From Eggerthellaceae bacterium (GTDB lineage: Bacteria; Actinomycetota; Coriobacteriia; Coriobacteriales; Eggerthellaceae): 13,676 nt of DNA. Numbering within the stretch: position 1 is the stretch's first letter; each line of letters opens with the position of its first letter. Positions 1 to 6,064 of this stretch are shown here, piece after piece. The DNA lies in the NCBI GenBank assembly GCA_017533165.1, contig JAFXIM010000219.1, positions 1-13,676 on the forward strand. Reading direction: 5' to 3'. The notes below the pieces were generated by a model that had not been told where the DNA came from, did not search any database, and saw only the letters and a program-made list of their open reading frames with translations. A program made the position numbers and the translations under genes.

Positions 1-2
1 CC

Positions 3-644
3 AAGGACTTCGAGGAGCTCGTTCGCTACCAGCTCGACAACGCCACCGACAAGCAGCTTGAGGGAATCACGCTCGACAAGCTCATCGAGAACAATGGCCT
101 CATGCCGCTTGCCAACCAGCCCGAGGTGTACCGCCTGTACGAGGGCTACAAGTTCAACACAACCTCGGGACGCATCGACGTGTACTACGACACGCGCCTC
201 GGGTTCAACCAGGCCCTGCCTACTTGGGAGGAACCCAACGAGGCGTCGCCCGAGAACCCGGCCATTGAGAAGTACCCGCTCATCTTCCTGCAGCGCCGTT
301 CCAAGTATCGCGTCCATGGCATGTTCAGCGACGCTACCTGGCTCCAGGAGCTCAACCGCCACGATCTCGAGATCAATCCCGTCGACGCCGAGGCGCGCGG
401 TCTTGAGACCGGCGACGTCGTCGAGGTGTTCAACGACCGCGGTTCCTTCAAGTGCAAGTGCCTGCTGACCGACGCGGTCAGACCGGGAAGCGTGGCCATC
501 ATGGAGGGCACGTGGGCTAAGTACCTCGAGGGCGGCAACATCCAGAACGTCACCAACGACTACGTGACCCCTCGTTGGAAGGTTCTGCCGAGCGGCCGCG
601 TCACCGGCTTCAATGACACCCTCGTCGAAATCAAGAAAGCGTAG
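3..644 (+). CDS. Molybdopterin-dependent oxidoreductase catalytic subunit (DMSO reductase family), C-terminal part
   Basis: This is the last 213 residues of a gene that begins before the window; the frame is open from base 3 to the TAG at 642. The final ~120 residues have the pattern of the molybdopterin-dinucleotide-binding C-terminal domain: a run reading HGMFSDATWLQEL, then INPVDAEARGLETGDVVEVFNDRG, then a VRPGSV…EGTW segment and a closing GFNDTLVEIKK. This domain closes over the pyranopterin cofactor in DmsA/PsrA/acetylene-hydratase-type enzymes. The catalytic N-terminal domains, any Tat signal and the Mo ligand are outside the window, so substrate and cell side cannot be stated. Codons are almost all C- or G-ending, as expected of a highly expressed gene. 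It is followed after 10 bases by its ferredoxin subunit. The family call is firm; the exact enzyme is unknown. Confidence 0.9.
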   Translation, partial: KDFEELVRYQLDNATDKQLEGITLDKLIENNGLMPLANQPEVYRLYEGYKFNTTSGRIDVYYDTRLGFNQALPTWEEPNEASPENPAIEKYPLIFLQRRSKYRVHGMFSDATWLQELNRHDLEINPVDAEARGLETGDVVEVFNDRGSFKCKCLLTDAVRPGSVAIMEGTWAKYLEGGNIQNVTNDYVTPRWKVLPSGRVTGFNDTLVEIKKA

Positions 645-654
645 GTGAGAAGCT

Positions 655-1269
655 ATGACTCGTTACGGAATGGCCATAAACCTTGACCGTTGCACGGGGT
701 GCAACACCTGCGTCATGGCCTGCAAGATGGAAAACAACGTTCCCATGACAATGCACTGGAACCGCGTGGTGGCCGAGGGCTGCGAAAGTGAAGTTGACGC
801 GGTAGGTACTTACCCGAATCTTTCTCGTACCTATATTCCTATTGCCTGCCAGCACTGCGAGAACGCGGCATGCGAAAGGGTGTGTCCGACTGGGGCTACC
901 CATACCGATGAGCTTGGTCGTGTGGTTGTGGATTATGACAAGTGCATCGGCTGCCGTATGTGCATGGCTGCGTGTCCTTACAACGCCCGTGTGTTCAATT
1001 GGGAAGAGCCGGTACGTGACCCCGATTTCAATTACGGTCATAAGGATGTACCCGTTCGCCCCAAGGGCGTTGTTGAAAAGTGCACTTTCTGCAAGGAGCG
1101 TACCGATGTCGGCGACGAGCCCATGTGCGTACGCTGCTGCATCTCCAAGGCCCGCACCTTCGGCGACCTTGATGACCCGACGAGCGAGATCTCGAAGCTC
1201 ATCAAGGATAAGAATGCCCACGTTCTTCTCGAGGATCGTGGAACCCGTCCGCAAGTCTACTACTACTAA
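655..1269 (+). CDS. 4Fe-4S ferredoxin electron-transfer subunit (DmsB/PsrB/NrfC type)
   Basis: The 204-residue protein should wire electrons between the membrane NrfD subunit and the Mo catalytic subunit. Four cysteine quartets are visible: C13/16/19/23, C65/68/73/77, C97/100/103/107 and C143/146/158/162, enough for four [4Fe-4S] clusters. This is the usual layout of DmsB-like subunits, and the length is typical. An extra Cys at 161 makes the last motif read CVRCC. There is no signal peptide, so it would either act in the cytoplasm or be carried across with a Tat-tagged partner. The ATG at 655 has a GGTGAG ribosome site about six bases upstream and lies 10 bases after the catalytic gene. Codon use changes inside the gene: the middle third uses many more T-ending codons than the ends. 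Confidence 0.95.
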   Translation: MTRYGMAINLDRCTGCNTCVMACKMENNVPMTMHWNRVVAEGCESEVDAVGTYPNLSRTYIPIACQHCENAACERVCPTGATHTDELGRVVVDYDKCIGCRMCMAACPYNARVFNWEEPVRDPDFNYGHKDVPVRPKGVVEKCTFCKERTDVGDEPMCVRCCISKARTFGDLDDPTSEISKLIKDKNAHVLLEDRGTRPQVYYY

Positions 1270-1275
1270 GGAGGT
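1268..1275 (+). promoter_or_regulatory. Strong ribosome binding site of the NrfD gene, overlapping the upstream stop
   Basis: The sequence AAGGAGGT starts inside the TAA stop codon of the ferredoxin gene and lies eight bases before the ATG at 1284. The overlap supports this start and tight translational coupling of the two subunits. Confidence 0.8.
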
Positions 1276-1283
1276 GCTCTGAA

Positions 1284-2492
1284 ATGCAGCTTACTGGAAA
1301 AGCTAAGCCGGCGGCTATCGTGCTCGCCGTTCTCACCGTCGCGGGAATCGCGGCTTGGATCTACCAGCTCGTCGGCGGCCTTGGTGTCACCGGCATGAAC
1401 AACGGCGCTTCGTGGGGCATCTACACCATCTGCTTCATGTTCTTTGTCGGTTTGTCAGCGGGTGGTCTTATCGTGGCCTCTTCAGCATCGGTGTTTCACA
1501 TCGAGAAGTTCAAGGTCGTTGCGGTGCCGGCAGTTATTCTGTCCACCATCTGCATCTGCCTTGCCGGCATGTTTGTTCTCATCGACCTCGGCGGCATTCA
1601 CCGCGTGTGGCGTATGTTCACCGGTCCGAACTTCATGTCGCCGCTTCTGTGGGACATGGTGGTAATCGTTTGCTACCTCGTGATCAACATCCTCTATCTG
1701 CGTTACATGTGCTCGTCGAAGGCCGACCCAAAAAAGGTGGAGATCATCTCCCGCTTTGCCCTGCCCGTCGCTATTTTGGTGCATAGTGTGACCGCATGGA
1801 TTTTCGGTTTGCAGATCTCTCGTGAGGGCTGGCATACCGCTATTCTCGCACCCATCTTCGTTGCTTCGGCTATGGACTCGGGCCTCGCACTTCTTATTTT
1901 GTCGCTGTTCGGTTTGGATAAGGCGGGTAAGGTCAAGTTTGGAAAGGACCTTCAGGCGTCGCTCGCGGGCCTTTTGGCTACCTGCATCGCCATCGATGCC
2001 TTCTTCATCGGCTGCGAGCTTTTGACTATGGCATATCCGAATGCAGCGGGAACTAACGAGATCCTGTCCGTCATGTTCACGGGTTCCATGGCTCCCTTCT
2101 TCTGGATCGAGATCCTTGCCGGCCTTCTCGCTCCGTTCTGCGTGCTTGTTTTCGCAAAGAACCGTGCCAATGGCAACCTGGTCATAACGGCTTCGATCCT
2201 CGTGGTGCTCGGTGTCTTCTGCAAGCGCGTGTGGCTTCTGCTCACGTCCTTTATGGTGCCGAATGTCTACGGTGCCCCGGGTATCGCAGCTGGCTCGAGT
2301 GCTGGCGCCAACGCCACCGGTTCGAGCATATGGTCGCTTGCAGGCGCTTACATGCCCACTTGGGTTGAGCTTGTTGTGGTAATCGGTGTTGTCGCTCTTG
2401 GCGCTCTTGCCTTTATCGTGCTGTCGGAGAAGCTTCTTGGCGCAAAACCCGCACCTGTTGAGGCCGAAGCACCCGTAGAGGCTGTGGCTTAG
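1284..2492 (+). CDS. nrfD: NrfD/DsrP-like polytopic membrane subunit of the Mo oxidoreductase
   Basis: This 402-residue integral membrane protein should anchor the Mo/Fe-S pair and exchange electrons with the quinone pool. About ten hydrophobic segments can be seen, near residues 10-30, 45-70, 79-101, 121-140, 155-176, 185-210, 226-250, 270-290, 298-322 and 359-380. The motif VLIDLGGIHRVWRM around residue 98, followed by PNFMSPLLWDM, corresponds to the DLGRPER…PxSxxxW region of NrfD/PsrC proteins. The segment YMPTWVE before the last helix resembles the DsrP/Hme branch. The tail after residue 385 is Ala/Pro/Glu-rich and probably disordered. The gene is the third of the operon, with only 14 bases after the ferredoxin gene. 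The family is secure; the DsrP-like branch is a weaker judgement. The symbol names the family, not a proven nitrite reductase role. Confidence 0.9.
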   Translation: MQLTGKAKPAAIVLAVLTVAGIAAWIYQLVGGLGVTGMNNGASWGIYTICFMFFVGLSAGGLIVASSASVFHIEKFKVVAVPAVILSTICICLAGMFVLIDLGGIHRVWRMFTGPNFMSPLLWDMVVIVCYLVINILYLRYMCSSKADPKKVEIISRFALPVAILVHSVTAWIFGLQISREGWHTAILAPIFVASAMDSGLALLILSLFGLDKAGKVKFGKDLQASLAGLLATCIAIDAFFIGCELLTMAYPNAAGTNEILSVMFTGSMAPFFWIEILAGLLAPFCVLVFAKNRANGNLVITASILVVLGVFCKRVWLLLTSFMVPNVYGAPGIAAGSSAGANATGSSIWSLAGAYMPTWVELVVVIGVVALGALAFIVLSEKLLGAKPAPVEAEAPVEAVA

Positions 2493-2506
2493 AAACGTTG
2501 TCCCTT

Positions 2507-2528
2507 TTGCCAGCTTCGAGCTTGGCAA
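2507..2528 (+). repeat. Short inverted repeat after the NrfD gene
   Basis: TTGCCAGCT and AGCT-T-GGCAA form a nine-base-pair stem with a TCG loop and one bulged T. No T tract follows, so it does not look like a classical terminator. It could slow exonucleases or help set the ratio of NrfD to the downstream chaperone. Confidence 0.5.
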
Positions 2529-2538
2529 ATCCCCTAGC

Positions 2539-2589
2539 GACCCGAGTCCAGCTCCCTCCTCGTCCTACGTCCGTGGCTGGGCTCGGGTC
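2539..2589 (+). repeat. Long inverted repeat between NrfD and torD genes
   Basis: Bases 2539-2552 and 2576-2589 are complementary over 14 positions with a single G-U pair, around a 23-base pyrimidine-rich loop. The stem is GC-rich, which makes it the strongest RNA hairpin in the Mo operon. No T run follows. It lies in the 125-base gap before the torD start and argues that this gap is untranslated. Confidence 0.6.
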
Positions 2590-2617
2590 AACCACCGTAA
2601 GCGGTTGTCAGAGAGAA

Positions 2618-3289
2618 ATGAGAATGGCCATGCGCTCTCACAGTGCTGAAACGTACAAAACCTATGCACAGGCTTTTGCCTTCTTGGGGAACAGCCTGCT
2701 CAAGCCCATGACCCAAACGTCATCGGTTGGTCTCGATGCTCGCTTTTGGCGTGAGTTTCCGGACTTCGGGCTGGAAGAGGTGGCCGCGTCTGTCGATGCG
2801 TGCATTCTTTATGTCGAGGGCTTGGAGAGCGTGGAGTCAGCCAAGGCCGTTGAGGAGGTTTCCGTCGAGTACACTAAGCTGTTCGTCGGTCCACCTAAGC
2901 CTGCGGCTCCTCCCTGGGAGACTATGTATCGATCAGATGATGTGACGGTCGGATTTGGTGACCCTACTTTTGAAATGCGGGACCTTCTTCGTAAGGCCGG
3001 GCTTCAGCTGAGTAATGAGAACAGGCAGTACGAAGATCACATGGGAATCGAGCTGCTTTACCTTTCCACGTTATGCACGAGTGCGGCTGGCCTACTTGAG
3101 TCGGGGGAGAAGGATGCTGCGGAAGAGCTTGCTAGCCAGGCACGCGACTTTGTGCAGAGCCATCCTCTTTCATGGCTGGACTCGCTTTCCGCTCGAGTCG
3201 GCAGGGTCTTTCCCGAAGGTTACTTCTTCTGTTTGCTGACGTTATGCGGGACGCTGCTCGAGTCGTTCATCGAACTTCAGGGTGTATAA
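2618..3289 (+). CDS. torD: TorD/DmsD-family molybdoenzyme maturation chaperone
   Basis: The 223-residue, mostly helical cytoplasmic protein matches the TorD/DmsD/NarJ family, which holds the apo catalytic subunit until the Mo cofactor is inserted and, for exported enzymes, guards the Tat signal. Diagnostic stretches are EYTKLFVGPP at residues 84-93, PPWETMY at 98-104 and DHMGIELLYL at 140-149, all in the expected order. The length is normal for the family. The frame stays open back to a TTG at 2498, but that segment has no family features and contains two hairpins, so I start at the first ATG of a cluster (2618, 2624, 2630). A weak GAGAG ribosome site gives the best spacing for 2624. It presumably serves the molybdoenzyme of this operon. 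Confidence 0.85.
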   Translation: MRMAMRSHSAETYKTYAQAFAFLGNSLLKPMTQTSSVGLDARFWREFPDFGLEEVAASVDACILYVEGLESVESAKAVEEVSVEYTKLFVGPPKPAAPPWETMYRSDDVTVGFGDPTFEMRDLLRKAGLQLSNENRQYEDHMGIELLYLSTLCTSAAGLLESGEKDAAEELASQARDFVQSHPLSWLDSLSARVGRVFPEGYFFCLLTLCGTLLESFIELQGV

Positions 3290-3290
3290 T
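3285..3290 (+). promoter_or_regulatory. Candidate -10 element (TATAAT) at the torD stop codon
   Basis: A perfect consensus -10 hexamer overlaps the TAA stop of torD, 44 bases before the TTG start of the second NrfD gene. No convincing -35 is present 16-18 bases upstream. If active, it would start a separate transcript for the second NrfD, slipin and possibly regulator genes. Confidence 0.4.
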
Positions 3291-3319
3291 CACTTGTCGT
3301 AAGTTATTGGGATATTCAG

Positions 3320-3337
3320 ACAAGGAGAGCTCCTTGT
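3320..3337 (+). promoter_or_regulatory. Hairpin pairing the Shine-Dalgarno with the TTG start codon
   Basis: ACAAGGAG and CTCCTTGT are perfect inverted copies separated by two bases; folded with a four-base GAGC loop they give a seven-base-pair stem. The left arm holds the AAGGAG ribosome site (3322-3327) and the right arm holds the TTG start (3334-3336). The fold would hide both signals at once. Translation from the upstream gene does not run through it, because torD stops at 3289. Confidence 0.5.
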
Positions 3338-4428
3338 TCAGCATGTTGGCCACAAGTTATCTCTTCCTCGGCGGCGTCGGGGCTGGGATGCTCGTGGTCT
3401 TATGCATTTTAGAGTGTCTCAATGCGAACCGAAGGTTCGGCCACGTGTCTGGCCGAACACGCTTGGGACGCACTTTCGCAGGACGCGCAATGGGTCCTCT
3501 GCGCGTAGAATCTGTTCGGGGCACGGAAGGTCCGCGCTATTTCGAGGGAGGACACTCCTTCGAGGCCGCCAAAGCGGCTGGTGGAAGGTGGTCACGAGGT
3601 TTTATATCGCGTGGCTTTCTATTTCCTACTGAGATGTTCGTGCGCTCTTGGCCTCTGTGCCTGATCGTTGTCTCTTTGGGTATGCTTTGCCTCATTGCCG
3701 ACCTCGGGCGTCCGGATCGCATCCTTACGTTTGTTTTCACACCTAGGCTGTCGGTTATGACGGTAGGTGCTTTTTCGCTTGCTGCGTCCCTGCTGATCGC
3801 ACTGATCTTTTCTGTGGTAACAGCGTTCGATGGTTTGGATTTCGTTCCCGTCGCCGTTTATGCTCTCGGGTTCGTGGGTGTTGTGGCGGGGTTGACGTGC
3901 GCCGTGTATACAGGTGTTTTGCTAAGCGGTCTTGTTACGGTGCTTTTCTGGCAGACGTGGATGCTTCCAGCGATATTTATGATCTCGTCGTTATCTGGCG
4001 GCCTGGCACTTGTGTTTCTGTCTGCAGCATTTGTTGACGTCAGACAGTCTATAGTGCGATCGCTTTCCAATCTCGCTCGAATAGACGGTGCTCTCATAGT
4101 TATTGAGCTTGTAATCCTTCTGTCTTATGTGGCCTGGGGTGTGTTAAACGACGGGACTTCTCGTTCGGCATGGGCCTTGGCGTTCGGGGATTATTCCGGA
4201 TTATTTTGGGGCGGGGTTGTTTCTATCGGATTGGTGCTTCCTTTTATTCTCGAGCGCTTCATCGTTCATGGTAATCGCAGCTCGCAGTTGATGTGGGTTG
4301 CCGCAGCTATTCTGCTGGGTTGCTTTTTGCTTAGGATATGCATAGTTGGCTCAGGAGCCTACGATCTCACCCAGGTTTCACCGGGTTTGAGTGAGTTGTT
4401 TACGGTTTCGAGTGCGTGGCGATTATAG
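3334..4428 (+). CDS. Second NrfD/PsrC-like membrane protein with a large hydrophilic insert
   Basis: The predicted protein has 364 residues and eight membrane segments, the usual NrfD number, with starts near residues 7, 106, 139, 170, 208, 252, 290 and 319. IADLGRPDR at 121-129 and YTGVLLSG near 192, followed by a conserved WQTWMLP segment, are typical NrfD/PsrC motifs. NrfD proteins act as the quinone-reacting anchors of Fe-S/Mo complexes. Between helices 1 and 2 there is a ~75-residue Gly/Arg-rich hydrophilic segment (residues 30-104) where family members normally have a short loop. I choose the TTG at 3334 because AAGGAG lies six bases before it; the frame is open further upstream but there it overlaps torD. 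The stop codon overlaps the ribosome site of the next gene. Its partner could be the complex upstream or an unlinked one. Confidence 0.8.
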   Translation: MFSMLATSYLFLGGVGAGMLVVLCILECLNANRRFGHVSGRTRLGRTFAGRAMGPLRVESVRGTEGPRYFEGGHSFEAAKAAGGRWSRGFISRGFLFPTEMFVRSWPLCLIVVSLGMLCLIADLGRPDRILTFVFTPRLSVMTVGAFSLAASLLIALIFSVVTAFDGLDFVPVAVYALGFVGVVAGLTCAVYTGVLLSGLVTVLFWQTWMLPAIFMISSLSGGLALVFLSAAFVDVRQSIVRSLSNLARIDGALIVIELVILLSYVAWGVLNDGTSRSAWALAFGDYSGLFWGGVVSIGLVLPFILERFIVHGNRSSQLMWVAAAILLGCFLLRICIVGSGAYDLTQVSPGLSELFTVSSAWRL

Positions 4429-4432
4429 GAGG
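4427..4432 (+). promoter_or_regulatory. AGGAGG ribosome site that decides the slipin gene start
   Basis: A perfect AGGAGG begins inside the stop codon of the preceding gene. It is seven bases from the TTG at 4440 but only one base from the ATG at 4434, so the TTG has the better spacing. Confidence 0.6.
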
Positions 4433-4439
4433 AATGACC

Positions 4440-5384
4440 TTGAGGGGTAAGAGCAAGAAGAAATACGACGCACCCTACGAGTTCACCGACAAGGAAGCCG
4501 AAATCAGGGCTGCTACTAGTTATGTGCCGCGTAAATCATCTCGAAACGGTGCGCTTATCTTCTCCATAGCGGTGTTCATTGCGAGCTGTGCCCTGACGCT
4601 TTTGCTCTGGTACCTTGCATTCGGACATATCGGCTTTGCCTGCATCGCATCGATGATCGTTGTTGCCCTGATGGCCGTTTCTTCCGTCCATATTGCGCTT
4701 TCTTGGGAAAAGGTTGTGGTCCTTCGCTTTGGCAAGGTGAATCGCGTGGTGGGCCCGGGGCTCTACTTCACGATGCCTATTGTCGAGCACGGCACTATTC
4801 GAGTTGACCAACGCGTCATAGCCTCTCCCTTCTATGCTGAGAAAACGCTTACGGCAGACCTCGTGCCCGTCAACATTGATGCGGTCCTGTTTTGGATGGT
4901 TCGCGATGCTGAGAAGGCATGCACCGAGGTAGAGGACTATTATTCGGCTGTGAGCTTTCTTGCTCAAACTGCCATGCGCGAGGCGGTGGGTCGCTCAACG
5001 GTAGCCGAGGTTGCGCTTCGTCGATACCAGCTCGATGCGGAGATAGAGGCTGATATCGAGAAGGAAGCCTCAGATTGGGGCGTTGACATTATTAGCGTTA
5101 AGGTGCGCGATATCGTCATCCCCGAAGAGCTGCAGGAGGCGATGAGCCTTGAGGCGCAGGCTGATCGCGAGCGCAGTGCCTGCATGGCGGTTGTAGGCGT
5201 AGAGGTTGATATAGCGGAGATGCTCAAAGAGGCAGCAGGTGTCTATGGAGATCCTGCGGCAGCTATGAAGCTTCGCACCATGCTCATGCAGTATGAGACG
5301 GTCAAGAAGTCTAAGGGGTCTGTTGTCACGGTGCCCTCGGCTATGAGCGATGGTTTTGTGGACGGGTCTAGCAAAGGCGAATAG
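4440..5384 (+). CDS. Slipin / SPFH (band 7, stomatin-like) membrane protein
   Basis: The 314-residue protein has a basic, charged N-terminus, two adjacent hydrophobic segments (about residues 38-59 and 63-85) and then an SPFH domain over roughly 89-250. Family hallmarks are VVLRFGKVNRVVGPGLYFTMP, the DAVLFWMV strand, the QTAMREAVGR helix and WGVDIISVKVRDIVIPEELQEAM. Slipins form membrane scaffolds or rings and often come with an NfeD protease partner; none is present here. The call is firm, but its role beside a Mo oxidoreductase is unknown. It may organise or protect the membrane complex. The gene follows the second NrfD gene by 11 bases, so the two are almost certainly cotranscribed. An ATG at 4434 is the alternative start and adds only two residues. 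Confidence 0.9.
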   Translation: MRGKSKKKYDAPYEFTDKEAEIRAATSYVPRKSSRNGALIFSIAVFIASCALTLLLWYLAFGHIGFACIASMIVVALMAVSSVHIALSWEKVVVLRFGKVNRVVGPGLYFTMPIVEHGTIRVDQRVIASPFYAEKTLTADLVPVNIDAVLFWMVRDAEKACTEVEDYYSAVSFLAQTAMREAVGRSTVAEVALRRYQLDAEIEADIEKEASDWGVDIISVKVRDIVIPEELQEAMSLEAQADRERSACMAVVGVEVDIAEMLKEAAGVYGDPAAAMKLRTMLMQYETVKKSKGSVVTVPSAMSDGFVDGSSKGE

Positions 5385-5394
5385 ACCAAGTTCA

Positions 5395-5412
5395 TCTGCT
5401 ATGATCAGCAGA
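5395..5412 (+). promoter_or_regulatory. Extended -10 promoter inside an 18-base dyad, upstream of the GntR gene
   Basis: TCTGCT and AGCAGA form a perfect dyad with a six-base centre. Within it lies TGCTATGAT, a TGn extended -10 (hexamer 5400-5405). A transcript would begin near 5412, 24 bases before the GntR start. A dyad over a -10 element is where a repressor would be expected to bind, so autoregulation by the GntR protein is plausible but unproven. Confidence 0.4.
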
Positions 5413-5435
5413 AGCACCAAACAGGAAGTACCATC

Positions 5436-5831
5436 ATGAACCCTCTTCAGTCATTCGAAATCGACTACTCGAGCGGCTTGCCCACTTGGATCCAGGTTAA
5501 GAACCGCGTCGCCTATCTCATAGGTTCGGGTGCGTTCGCGGAGGGCGAGAAGCTGCCTACTGTTCGCAGCTTGGCCCTTGATCTTGATATCTCCTACAAC
5601 ACCGTCAATCGTGCTTACATGGATCTTGAGCGCGAAGGCTACATTACCACGAGAAAGGGACGCGGCACCTTCGTTGCCGATCAGCGCAATGTTGGCGCCA
5701 ATCGCCTGACCGATAGCCCCGTTGAGCTTGTTATAGACGATATGATTCGCGCCTGCTCGAATGCCGGGTTGGCTGACGAGGATATCATTGCCATGGTCGA
5801 GGCGCGTCTTTCCTACAGGAAGATGCTCTAG
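5436..5831 (+). CDS. GntR-family transcriptional regulator, YtrA-like short form
   Basis: The 131-residue protein has one winged helix-turn-helix DNA-binding domain (about residues 15-82). The core PTVRSLALDLDISYNTVNRA and the wing EGYITTRKGRGTFV are typical of GntR. After the domain only ~50 residues remain, too few for a FadR- or HutC-type ligand domain, which fits the YtrA subfamily. YtrA members usually sit with ABC transporter genes; none is seen here. The ATG at 5436 has AGGAAG seven bases upstream. The gene lies 51 bases after the slipin gene on the same strand and may control itself, the slipin/NrfD pair or the whole Mo operon; none of these targets is shown by the sequence. Confidence 0.9.
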   Translation: MNPLQSFEIDYSSGLPTWIQVKNRVAYLIGSGAFAEGEKLPTVRSLALDLDISYNTVNRAYMDLEREGYITTRKGRGTFVADQRNVGANRLTDSPVELVIDDMIRACSNAGLADEDIIAMVEARLSYRKML

Positions 5832-5868
5832 GGATTCAGTTGCTTCCGCGCTTCTTGGCGATCTTAAC

Positions 5869-5908
5869 GCTCCTCTGTTTCTGGACATAAAATTAGCGAG
5901 TGAGGAGC
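5869..5908 (+). repeat. Weak inverted repeat in the GntR-aldo/keto reductase gap
   Basis: GCTCCTC and GAGGAGC (seven pairs) flank a 26-base AT-leaning loop. No T run follows, so it is a poor terminator candidate. The rest of the 233-base gap (5832-6064) shows no gene; it must contain the promoter of the next gene. Confidence 0.25.
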
Positions 5909-5982
5909 ATCGAGGCTGACTGAAAACGGCATGTCAAATAATGCGATGTGCGCAATGTAATTTTTGATCACCTGCGCATGTA

Positions 5983-6010
5983 TTCACGGTTTCCTGAGAT
6001 AGACTAAACT
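5983..6010 (+). promoter_or_regulatory. Tentative promoter of the aldo/keto reductase gene
   Basis: TTCACG (5983-5988) and TAAACT (6005-6010), 16 bases apart, are the best sigma-70-like pair seen in the gap. An overlapping TAGACT at 6000 is an alternative -10. Neither is close to consensus. Confidence 0.25.
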
Positions 6011-6064
6011 TTCGTGAGGGAAAAGGAAGGACCTTGCACGTTTGTTTTGTTATGAGGAGGGGAC

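Noticed and set aside
631..1254. 207-codon open frame on the minus strand opposite the ferredoxin gene
   Set aside because: The plus strand has sixteen cluster cysteines in canonical spacing; the minus frame has no ribosome site or domain.
1482..2528. 348-codon open frame on the minus strand opposite the NrfD gene
   Set aside because: The product is rich in His, Arg, Asp and Lys with no pattern, the typical complement of a hydrophobic membrane-protein gene. The plus strand shows clear NrfD motifs.
2539..2589. Intrinsic terminator ending the Mo operon after NrfD
   Set aside because: The stem is strong but no U tract follows, and torD, needed for the same enzyme, lies just downstream.
2498..2617. 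N-terminal extension of TorD from a TTG at 2498
   Set aside because: The added 40 residues have no TorD features, and the DNA forms two hairpins that fit an untranslated gap.
3172..3333. Longer version of the second NrfD protein starting inside torD
   Set aside because: It would overlap torD by over 100 bases and adds an Arg-rich non-family segment; AAGGAG points to the TTG at 3334.
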